A stretch of 64,000 nt of DNA. It comes from Zymoseptoria tritici IPO323. Its lineage: Eukaryota; Ascomycota; Dothideomycetes; Mycosphaerellales; Mycosphaerellaceae. The stretch covers positions 2,170,001 through 2,234,000 of the forward strand of contig NC_018216.1 in the NCBI RefSeq assembly GCF_000219625.1. Reading direction: 5' to 3'. A program made the translations under genes and the position numbers. Below are positions 19,774 through 29,030 of this stretch, in pieces (positions within the stretch are counted from its first letter, which is position 1; each line of letters opens with the position of its first letter). Below the pieces are notes generated by a model. That model was not told the DNA's origin, ran no database searches, and saw only the letters and a list, made by a program, of their open reading frames with translations.

Positions 19774-22052
19774 CCGGAAAGCAACGCCTTACCATTAGGC
19801 CACCAGGCCAGTTTGGTACATGCCAGAGCATGAGCAAACGGCATGTTTCGAGCGAGGCCGGCTTGTATATATTGACGCAATCTTGGCGTCGTTCCTGGCG
19901 CTTGAAAGGAGCTCGAAGCATGAAGCCCTCCTTGCTACGAACGCCTTGCAAACCTACAGTCGACCGAGCATCAAGAGCGCTGTCGGAAGTCACTAATGAT
20001 AACGCAATGATAGACGTGTGACTCTAACCGATCGATCAACAAGCCAAAGATCCTCGACTTTCTTACTGCGGCCTTTGATCTTCCACCCCAGCAGTGCAAC
20101 ACTCCGGTCGCGATACGCACTAACTTCTGCTTACCGCAGACCAACCACATCCTTTCCATCATCATGCATATCCGAATCTATCAAGGCTGCCCTGTCGACG
20201 AAAATGATCTTTGGACTCAAGGTGATGATCGATACGAACAGTCCCGGCTGATACAGGCAGATGCATAGCTGCAGGCTGCAGCCATCGATGTACCAATAGG
20301 ACCGACATTCAGGCTGCTGGAATAATTCTGAGCAGCTGTCATACGCCGGCACCAGGCCGGCAGTGCTGCAGCGAGAAATTCCGCAATTGTTGCACAAGGG
20401 CGAGTTCTAATTTTGCGACACGAGGGCAAAACCCGAAAGCAGCCAGAGGAGCGTTTTCTGCCATGTGATAATTGTGGGAGAAGCACATGTGTACGGCGTG
20501 GCGATGCTAGGTGTGAGTGCAAAATACCGAGGGATGAATGATGATCGTGGTCATGATCATTACATGTCTTGTATTCACGTCAGGATATGGCCGCCACACT
20601 TGTCGAAGTGATGCGGTACATCTTCCATCGGAGGGATCAGGGAGAAGAGAATTTTGTTGAAGCAGGAGGAAGGTTCACGCTGCTAGAATAATAGCGTGCA
20701 CCACACGCGAGCATCCAGGTTTTGCAAAGCCGAAGCTCACCGGGCGTATCCTCGCTGTGACTATCTCTGTACACAACAAATGAGGTCAGTCCTTTTGTCA
20801 GCAGCCGACTTGCTCGCTTGGCGGACAGAAGGAAAAATTGCGGATAATGATGAGCATGTGTGAGGAGGTGTGGTGGGAATCAACGCCGATGAGGAGTCGG
20901 AGTGGAGTCTTTGGGGCGGGCTTCATCGGATCGAAAGCAATACTTTCGTACATACATACATCACGGGCAAGGCGGATGTCCTCGGCGCTTTCTGCAGCTT
21001 CGCCCGCCCAGCGAGGTGCCAGGCCAAGGATGAGTAGTGCGTCAGGATCAGAGACGTCGTCGGTCGTTCTTGATCAAGTGTGGCACCGCTCTCTGGGAAG
21101 TACAGCTGTACCTCCTCACATCGGCACTGGACTTCCTCTCTGGTGTTGGCTCACGCGGGCGAAGTCTCTTCTCCCTGCTGCATTCCTCATGACATCCCTC
21201 GAAGCATCTCCTCGCTGTAGCCTGTCTCTCCTTGGTATGTGTGTGTATACAAGTAGTATATGATTGTGCGTGTGCGTGCATCTCACATCTCAATTTCAAC
21301 ACGATCAACAAAGGAGGCACACGTGTTGCTCGGCCGAAAGTGGTGTCACTCCTCATTTCACGCACAGGCTCAGAACGGCCACGATCCGGATTCGTCGAAC
21401 CGTCTGCCTGCCGCAGCGCCCGTCATACAAACTCGTCAGCCTGCTTGAACCCGTTCGTGTCCGTGTTCTTCCTGATCTGCTCTGTTCTTTCGTGAGGAAA
21501 AGACAACGGCACTCTGAGCAACGGCATGCTATTCTGGATTGCTTGCGAGATCGGAACTTAAGCACATTTCTGCCCAGTCCAGTCGAGTCGAGTCATCCGG
21601 CTGTTTGAAAATCCAGGGAACGATCGCAAATTTGCGTTGGGCCGAATCGAGATTAGCGTCTACTGGCTGATTTCATCGAATCTCTCACACGCAGCCACGC
21701 TGGTGCTTTTTGCGACTCCCGTCGACAACGAACAACGACAACGACCTCTCGTTCGTTCGACAAGTTCCCTTTCCTTCCCGCCTCAACCACACCGCACCAC
21801 TCCCCCGGCGGGCCTCTCGTACTCTCACCACCGCATCACCTCCAGCTGAGTCCGACCACTCACTGCCGGCGTACTCCCACCCCTTCAGCCCGGCCGCGCG
21901 ACGCCACGACCTCCGCCAGCAACACTCATTATACCCGGACGACCTATTCACTTAGCTCCGTCCACGAGATACACCGCGCGAGTCGACCATCCGCTGTCGC
22001 ATACACGTCGTGTGAATTTACCACTCGACCACCGCTTCAGCCGGCCCAACAG

Positions 22053-22071
22053 CCGACCGACCGACCGACCG
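22053..22071 (+). repeat. (CCGA)n microsatellite
   Basis: Almost five tandem copies of CCGA in the presumed 5' leader of the cyclin gene. Confidence 0.85.
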
Positions 22072-22274
22072 CAAACCTCAAAAACGCACGCACAAGACGT
22101 CACCTCAGTGACCAGCCGATTTCGCATCTGCCAAATCCTGAGCAAACGATAGCAACATTCACGACTACATTCCTACGCATCTAGATCACAAATCGCATCG
22201 CATGGTCAAAAGCAACTAGACAGCGCACCTTCACTGTTGCGCTTTGGTCTTTGTTTGCGCGAAGAAAAGAAACG

Positions 22275-22370
22275 GTACGTTCTATCCACATCCATACTCT
22301 TCGCACTGAGCATCGAACCGCGCCGAATGAGATGACCTTCATTCATTCAGACACCGCTGACATACTTCAG
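22275..22370 (+). other. 5' UTR intron candidate of the cyclin gene
   Basis: GTACGT donor, CTGAC branch and TTCAG acceptor, 96 nt, ending 45 bp before the ATG at 22416. Splicing would remove an in-frame upstream ATG and so clear the leader. Confidence 0.5.
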
Positions 22371-22415
22371 GCCGTGCTTCCACGCCGTTTCTTCGCTTCA
22401 TCTCCCTCCGCAATC

Positions 22416-23840
22416 ATGCCCGGCTACTACTCACGGTCCATGGCGGGCCAAATGCCACTCACACCACCTGATTCTGGTAACGGCTACGCGTACAGTAATG
22501 TTCACTACCCGCAAGACCCATACGCACAGCCGAGTCAGCGATGCCGCCAAGACACCTCTTTCGACTACCAGCAAGGAGGATATTTGCAGACGGCCATCCA
22601 GCCCACGCACCCGACTTACCAGTACCAGCCCAGCAGCTACCAAGCATCGACGACTCTCCCTCCGATTCAAGGCTACTACGAACCCATCGGCGCACCGATC
22701 CTCCCGCCTCTGCGCATCAACGACCGCGTTCCATTCGTCGACGACTACACACGCCGTGTCCAGCAAGAACAGCAAGATGCAGCCGAGCGAGAGCAGCGCC
22801 AGGCCAAGGAGGAGAAGACGACCGGTGGAGTGTCCGCCAAGCTCGACTACGAAATGGAGCGCATGACCGATTTTGTCACCGAGGCGGCTCAATCAATGTA
22901 TGCCTTCCATGTGTCCCCAATCTGCCTCGCAGATATTGACATGACTCGAAGCTTTCAACACCAGATGCAGAGCCAACCGTCTTTTCGAAAATGGGTGCAC
23001 CAAGTGCTTTCCGCGACAAGACTACCCTCAGCAACGATCCTGCTCGCCCTCCACTACCTCAACGATCGTGTCGCGAACTACCCAGATTCAGTCCCTCAGG
23101 GCGAGAACCAAATATATCGACTGCTCGCTGTTGCACTGATCCTCGGCAGCAAATTCCTCGACGACAACACCTTCATCAATCGATCATGGTCTGATGTCAC
23201 CGCGATCAAGGTTTCCGAGCTGAATGCGCTGGAGATGAAGTGGCTCCACCTCATCAACTACGAGCTGCACATTGAGCCGTCAACGCCGAACGGTCTGCAG
23301 GCTTGGATGGATGCCTGGCAAAAGTACAACTCAGAGTACCTCGCCAAGCAGGAGTACGCGGCTAAACAGCAGGCTGCGAGATTGTCGCCTCTCAACACGA
23401 ACGTGCACCGGCACTCGAGCATTCCTCGCGATCGACTCTCGCCGTACCCGACACCATCCTTCTCGTCGTCACGTTCGTTCGATACGCCTCTCTCCTCTCG
23501 CTCGTCACAGTTCTCTACGCCATACACTGCGAGCGATCCATGGGCGACAAACGAGGAGTACTACAGGCAACAGCAAAGCTACCCGTCCTTCAACGGTCTT
23601 GAGGATATTGCCCGCAAGGTCTCTCCAGGTCGCAGCTCAACTCAAGCCGCGTACCAGTACGCGCCAAGTGCACACCCATCCTACTACCAGACTCCATCGT
23701 ATGGATCTGCGTGGGATCAGAGCTCTTGGACCGGTAGCACTCATCGATACGATTGCAACTGCTCCCAGTGTTTGTACCAGCATCACTACCGGCAGTGGCC
23801 CATCACCTCTGGTTACGCGGCGCAGACCGTGATGGGATAG
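22416..23840 (+). CDS. Pho80/Clg1-type cyclin
   Basis: A regulatory partner of a Pho85-like cyclin-dependent kinase is the likely role. Single coding exon of 474 residues from MPGYYSRSMAGQ; the frame is open further upstream, but that part reads as leader. The N-terminal ~140 residues are rich in Gln, Pro and Tyr. The cyclin box spans about residues 165-290: FRKWVHQVLSATRLPSATIL, LALHYLNDRV, YRLLAVALILGSKFLDDNT, FINRSWSDVTAIKVSELNAL, EMKWLHLINYELHI. The order and the LGSKFLDDNTFINRSW motif are typical of fungal Pho80-like cyclins. The tail is Ser/Tyr/Gln-rich, with CNCSQCLYQHH near its end, a small Cys/His cluster of unknown meaning. Confidence 0.88.
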   Translation: MPGYYSRSMAGQMPLTPPDSGNGYAYSNVHYPQDPYAQPSQRCRQDTSFDYQQGGYLQTAIQPTHPTYQYQPSSYQASTTLPPIQGYYEPIGAPILPPLRINDRVPFVDDYTRRVQQEQQDAAEREQRQAKEEKTTGGVSAKLDYEMERMTDFVTEAAQSMYAFHVSPICLADIDMTRSFQHQMQSQPSFRKWVHQVLSATRLPSATILLALHYLNDRVANYPDSVPQGENQIYRLLAVALILGSKFLDDNTFINRSWSDVTAIKVSELNALEMKWLHLINYELHIEPSTPNGLQAWMDAWQKYNSEYLAKQEYAAKQQAARLSPLNTNVHRHSSIPRDRLSPYPTPSFSSSRSFDTPLSSRSSQFSTPYTASDPWATNEEYYRQQQSYPSFNGLEDIARKVSPGRSSTQAAYQYAPSAHPSYYQTPSYGSAWDQSSWTGSTHRYDCNCSQCLYQHHYRQWPITSGYAAQTVMG

Positions 23841-25608
23841 ATGCGGCCGTCTATGATTACCTGGAGTTTTTACCTACCACTGTACATGGGCTGTGCGATT
23901 ATTGTGCTTGATCTTGGGTCTAGAAAACCTGCTTGGCTTCTTCCTCCGGACCTGTTCGACTTTTGCCTGGACATTTCATGGCACCTGCGGTTTCACATCG
24001 CGTACACACGGACCTCGAAGGATTGATCGCCTTTACTGGTTCTATGCCCAGATTCCCACCCGCAAGCTTCCTGCCGACTCTTCACCGGCGGCACAAGTAG
24101 CGATCGGGCGGGCCAAAATTTCCTACGTCTTCCTTCTTTTTCGGGATACAGGCGAGCGAGTCTGCTTTTTGCAACGAATTACAACTTTTACTGAATGCGG
24201 CATCCGGGATGGGTGGGAATGGGATAAAAATGGCAGCTTCTTTTACCTTTTGGATTGAAACTTTTCTGCGACAAGCGCACAAAAAACTTTTAGCATGGCG
24301 TTTTTTGAACTTCGAAAAGGCGGGTTGGGATGGGTCAAGACAATGCGATGTTTTTCAAAAAATTGCGGTGGGACTACGCTTTTGTTTGCGATGCGAGCGG
24401 GCTTGTGTGTATTAGAGGCAGGTGGACCTGACTTTTCGAGAAGTGATGCGAGTGAGGGCGCGAGGGAGAAGCGAGATGAGAGGAGATGGACTCGAGAGGG
24501 AACAAGGAAGAGATCAAATGCGAATGGAATACATGCATTGCCCTTCGTTTTCGGAGATTTTCACCGCGCTTTTCGGCTCTCGTGCTTGAAGGAACTCGTC
24601 GGCCACTGCCCGCGGCTGCATGCGACCATTGTCTCCCAGCCTGCTTCACGACTTGGTAATCACTAGTGCTGAAGAACGTTTGTGCTGACAACACGAACAG
24701 TTCTTGATGTAAGGATATAACGCTGGTGCTGTCGTTCTGGGTTGCCAGCCAGCACTACCTATGTGGAGGTTCCGTATATGAGGCATTTCGACAACGATCC
24801 CTTCAGAAAGCATATCGGCGCATGAGGACTTCCCGGTCTCCAAGCAGGGACACTCACTTTTCAAGAGATAAAGACCATCGTTACCAGTGGTTAGCGCTCA
24901 CAGAGGTGACCAGCGTCGCTGCCGCACTCTCTCAACCTACTACCTGCGCGGAGTATTTTCGAAGGTGGCATACAGCATACGAACGCACCGGAATCACGAG
25001 TGGTCACTGTTGAAGTCCAGCCGGGTGTCACCAGTCTGAATGTCTTGCACGCCCTTGTGCCTGCAAACGAGGCGGCCACTCCGATCCGTCGACAAGCGAG
25101 ATCTTGCTACCGATCGAATATGGCTCTCTATCCCACGGCACTTCATTCTCTGTCGTTTGAACAATTCCTGGAACGTACCCTTGCCAAGTGCTGACAAAGG
25201 CTTTGCGCATGTGAAGGTCTTGACGAAGCAGAGTTGCGTGGGCTGTTTCCGACCGAGTCTGTGCAGGGTCGTGTGGATCCTTTCGTTGAAAAGGGGTAAG
25301 GGACATGGTGGAGCTAGAGACTTGACTTCCGCAATGATGCAGGAGACCGTGGTGCGTACGAGTACTTTGAACGATCCATTTTTCGTCGTGTAAGGTGAAT
25401 AGTGCAGTGGTGAGACGAGAACCGATCCGAAAGCCCGTGTTTCTTCGCAGCAAGGTGCAGAGTCCGTTGGCTGCTCCCTCACTTCATCGACAAGCATTGC
25501 TATGAAAGCCGACACGCTGCTGATCCATCCCATACAGCAGTCGAGTATGTCCCGCTCGTCGTCATGACCTTTCGTCCAGGACGGACCGGTATCTCCAGCC
25601 CAAACGCC
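23841..25608. other. no supported gene
   Basis: The first ~700 bp include T-rich and A-rich tracts and probably the cyclin 3' UTR. Overlapping open frames near 25000-25530 on both strands show no family resemblance. I see no repeats or RNA genes. Confidence 0.4.
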
Positions 25609-26734
25609 TCAACCGAATACCCCTGACGAGTCCGGCGATCTTCCTTGACCTCGCTTCTCTCGCTTGCGCATCGCCATATCCCTCTTCGTCTTTGCTAGTC
25701 GGAGCCTCGCTTCCAATAATTCAACCTCGAGGCCTTCCACATGTAGTTGTTTAGCGAAAGTGTCGTCGTCGTCCACCATGTCATGCTTGACTGAAGCCGG
25801 ATAGTTGTCGGTGGCTTCGGTGTCTGTCTGCTCGACTGAGGTTGTGATTTGGCTTCGCTCTTCTCTGAATGCGGCGCGCGCACTGCGCTTGCTGCGGCGT
25901 GGACCACGGAGTCTTGTGACAGCGAGTCGGCGTGTGGAGTGTGACACTGGTGGAGCGGACGCGGAGAGAGGGTCGACTGATGCATCACGGGTGACAGGAC
26001 GAGTAGCCCGCGTGGGAGGAGAGGGATTCGAAGCACGTGGCCGTCCTCGCGCGGTAATGCCGACTTCAGCGACATGTGCATTTTCGACTTCATCTTCCGC
26101 GGGCGCCCCGGCCTCCTGTGTCCTGGCCAGGTGGGTGTTGATCATGTTCTTGTAGAAGTCTGAAATATGTCAGCGAACATGTTCACGAACGTATTGCTCG
26201 CTGAACATGTTACTTTTGGACTCGTCCACAGTAGCTTGTGGCTGCCTACCACCTTTGTCGTGTCCGTCGCCCCGATTGACAACTTGCAATTTGTGCTGAA
26301 TCGTTAGCTAATATCGTCACCGGTTCAGGAAGGCAGCTTACAGCCAGCTTGTAGTGATTGCGCAAGGCGCCAGTAGTCTCGTAGATCCTCTACAACATGT
26401 TAGCCATTGTGTTGGAGGTCATCTGGGGCATGGCCCAACATGTTGGAAGAGCACATACGCGGCACCAGAGCTCGGGCTCCGAGTTCTGCTCAGGAGCAGC
26501 GTCCTTCTGCATCGCCTTCAATCGGCACATCTTCTCGCCCAGCATGATATCGGCGCTACTGATAGACTTGCCGTCTCTTCCAGTTGGCATCTTTTCGAAG
26601 CCTATGATGGCAGTGCCATTGCTGATGTACTCGCAGTATCTGTCATAGGCGGCCTAAGCAGATAAGAAAACGCGTTTGTGTCCGTATTGAGATAACCCTT
26701 TTCTTACACAATCCTTGAGCTGCTTTCCAGACAT
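25609..26734 (-). CDS. orphan protein with zinc-finger-like motif and helical C-terminus (cluster gene A)
   Basis: I do not recognise this protein. Five exons: 26708-26734, 26459-26653, 26342-26389, 26253-26295 and 25609-26159, with introns of 54, 69, 46 and 93 nt, all with good donors (GTAAGA, GTATGT, GTAAGC, GTGGTA), giving 287 residues. It starts MSGKQLKDCAAYDRYCEYIS. Around the exon 2/3 joint the chain reads ELWCRRIYETTGALRNHYKL then AH, a C-x12-H-x4-H pattern like the second half of a C2H2 finger, without an obvious first Cys. The middle is Ser/Arg/Pro-rich. The C-terminus has a strong amphipathic helix (VEGLEVELLEARLRLAKTKR) and a basic tail. It resembles neighbouring genes C and D in layout and may be nuclear. 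Confidence 0.65.
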
Positions 26735-27213
26735 CTTGCTAATCGTGTTCGGTGTTTTGTTTGGATATCGTGTTCGATCGTATTCTGTCGCGAAGTGTAG
26801 GCTGTTCTGTATCGTGAAGTGCCGGCTGCGGCCACCGTCGAGGTTCAAGTGATCTTCCGGCGCAGTGTTGGAATGCGATGATCGTGAGGTCAAGTGGTCG
26901 CCGTGCGGTAGCTGCCGAGTGGCACAGACCTTCCAAAATTGTGTTTTGGATCGAGCAAGCGTTGCCCCTTTTCATTTGGAAGCTGTGCTAGAACGTCATA
27001 CAAAGAGGAAGGATGGAAACATAAGGTACAAAGGAGCTGAGGGGCAGGTACTGAAATTCGAGCCTACGAACCTTTCGCTTCGGACAGGCGAAGCACCTCG
27101 TGGTCAGTCCGCAAGTTGCAGAAGTCTTTTCTGCTCACAATTCTCTTGTGGCCGCGACGGCAGGACTCTGACGGCCCCCACTCACCAACGTTTTTCGCCA
27201 GATCTGCGGGTGA

Positions 27214-27665
27214 TTACTCGGCATTGCGAGACTTCGAGTGGTTTCGAAATGGATAGCTCGGTGTTGTTCTGGCGATGGCTGATGTGAGTGCTTCGTGCAG
27301 GTAAGTGCGATGCCGCAGACAAACGCCGCAGCGGGGATGCTTCTGCCCCTTTTGGGCGTCCCGCTGCGGCCAAATCCACCAGCAGAAGAATGACACCATC
27401 CACACAAGGAGCGTCGAAGGATGAAAGAGAGGACGGAGACGAACAAGGGGTTGAGATACTCACTTGATACAGTTACGTCGCTCATCACCTGATGCGGAAG
27501 CGACCAAGCGATCAAGCGATCACCTTCCTGACATAGCATCTGAAGGACATGAGCGCGCAAATCACAGTGCTGGTAAGTGAAAACCTCACTGCAACCCTTG
27601 CCGTACATGGCTCGTCCACAATCAGCAGCCTCTGTGAAGCCTCCATCTCGGCCGCTTGACATCAT
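27214..27665 (-). CDS. orphan Cys/His-rich protein (cluster gene D), tentative
   Basis: Tentative model. From ATG 27665 the frame encodes a Cys/His-rich block, DCGRAMYGKGCSEVFTYQHC then DLRAHVLQMLC, a C-x8-C...H-x5-C pattern close to that of gene C. The frame stays open much further. An alternative splice (GTGATG donor after the codons for SLPHQ, GCCGCAG acceptor) joins in phase to RDAQKGQKHPRCGVCLRHRT and ends at TAA 27214. Neither version can be proven. It could also be a decayed paralogue. It lies in the same orientation as its neighbours, a few bases from the end of gene B. Confidence 0.33.
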
Positions 27666-27686
27666 TCAGCAACCGCCCAACGTGCT

Positions 27687-28719
27687 TCATTTGGAGCCCA
27701 GACCACCGCTCCGAAGCAGAAAGTCCTCATGCACCCAGCTGTTCAAATGCTTCACTGCTCCCGTCCTTGAATCCCCTAATTCATACTCCAGCTTCTTGAC
27801 TTGGAATTGTGCAGTTGTTAAGCACACCCGATCTTTAAACATTGCAACCTCGAGTCGCTTGAGCTCGAGCTGCCGGCGTGGGTCGTGGTCGGTGTCCTCG
27901 ATACCCAGCAGCTGGAACGATCTGATGGCTGATCCCACATCGCCCACGGTGTGGGAGTCTTCGTTGAAAAGAGAGTCGTGCCTGTGCCGTCCATCGAGCA
28001 GGGAGTGCTCGTCAGTGGAGTTCTGGCCATCTGTGGCCCGATCTTGCAAGCCACGTGCCGCGAGAGGGTCGACAGAAGTGTCGTCCTCTGCAAGATTCGG
28101 TCTCGAGGTGCTCGTGAACCATTGTTCGTGATAGGCAGATTCCTCAGAGCGAGAGAAGGCAATGGGCCCTATCAGGAAGTTCGGCGAGATGGGCGAGATG
28201 GGCGAGGTGGAATGCTGCTCGTGCGGCTCTAGCATGTTCGTATCCTTGGTCACAGAGGAGTCGTCGATGAACTCGGGGTCGATATCCATTGGACCTTCGT
28301 CTTCGTGGAATCTTGTAGCGGCGCCATCGATGGAGGCGACATGACGGTCGAGGTGGCATTCGAGCGTGTCTTTGTCGTTGGGAACTACTGGGTTTGATGT
28401 TGTATCAGCAAGCCATCCTGGCAAAGTCGGTTGGTCGAGGCACGATGCAAGATCGCAGAAGTATCTTACCTTGTTTCTGCTTGCCCTCTTGCCTCGCATG
28501 TTGTGGAAACTCTCTGGACCTCCGCCGAGCAGTCTCGAGGCTCGATCCATCCTTCATAAGCGGAGGCAATTGTCTCTTGGTCGGCGTCGAGCCCGGAATG
28601 TGTGAAGTCGGAGCCGGTCTTCTGCTGGATAGCGGGCGGCGATACTGGGAGAGACAGGTTAGTATAGTATGCACATTCGCAAGGGCATAAACACGCACCA
28701 TTCTGTCTTCCAATGCCAT
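27687..28719 (-). CDS. orphan protein with C-terminal coiled coil (cluster gene B)
   Basis: I do not recognise this protein. Three exons: 28699-28719, 28470-28644 and 27687-28387, with introns of 54 and 82 nt (GTGCGT and GTAAGA donors), giving 298 residues. The first exon encodes only MALEDRM. The second is basic and rich in Pro, Ser and Arg. The third opens VVPNDKDTLECHLDRHVASI, with a CHLDRH cluster, and continues as an acidic Ser/Asp-rich stretch with ISPISPN repeats. Near residues 240-275 there is a helix (RRQLELKRLEVAMFKDRVCL) similar in type to the C-terminal helices of genes A and C. No membrane segment is seen. Function unknown; possibly a regulatory or DNA-associated protein. Confidence 0.6.
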
Positions 28720-29030
28720 CGTCTTATCACTTCTGTAAGCTCAGCCTACTCGAACAGTCGTGATCTTTTGGCTGCATCGACTTGTCTCCTAGCGACGGCG
28801 TCTCGTCGCTCATAGGCGGAGCTCGTGCGCATCGAGCCTCCTTTTGTGGACCTGATCCCAATCGGGCAGTTCCATTTCAGCTTGGCGCGACCCCGAAATC
28901 GGTGTCGAGTAACAATTCTCAGCCCCGTGCAAGCCATGTCTTGAGCTGCTGCGGCCGACGATACTCACGTGCCGGTCATATGAGGAAATTTGAACTTGAG
29001 AGTGCGTCTCCACGTGGCCCACTTCTTGCT
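28720..29030 (-). other. unresolved coding-like fragments between genes B and C
   Basis: On the minus strand three frames read like protein in short pieces: PDWDQVHKRRLDAHELRL, AYERRDAVARRQVDAAKRS, and MSDETPSLGDKSMQPKDHD. The first two resemble the Ala/Arg-rich C-terminal helix of gene C but lie in different frames. They could be extra 3' exons of gene C, 5' exons of gene B or a decayed paralogue; I cannot choose. Confidence 0.3.

Larger units (their letters stand above)
19675..19809 (-). tRNA. tRNA-Arg (anticodon CCG) with two intervening sequences
   Basis: Read on the minus strand, removing 19765-19773 (9 nt) and 19689-19742 (54 nt) leaves 72 nt that fold as a standard tRNA. The acceptor stem is GGCCTGG/CTGGGTC (7 pairs, three of them G-T), with discriminator G. 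T8 G9 are followed by a D-arm GCCT/AGGC with loop AATGGTA. The anticodon stem is TTGCT/GGCAA with loop TTCCGGT (anticodon CCG, Arg). The variable loop is AGATT. The T-arm is GCGGG/CCCGT with loop TTCGAGT. An A box (TGGCCTAATGG) is intact. The B box GGTTCGAGTCC is split by the 54-nt insert. A T5 terminator follows 15 nt downstream. The three wobble pairs allow that this is a decaying copy. Confidence 0.75.
19810..22415. other. gene-poor stretch and long leader of the cyclin gene
   Basis: No protein gene is supported from 19810 to about 21600. From about 21700 to 22415 the plus strand is rich in C, A and CAACAA/CGACAACG-like tracts and looks like a long 5' leader of the cyclin gene. A probable leader intron spans 22275-22370 (GTACGT donor, CGCTGAC branch, TTCAG acceptor). 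Several small upstream ATG frames occur. Confidence 0.4.
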
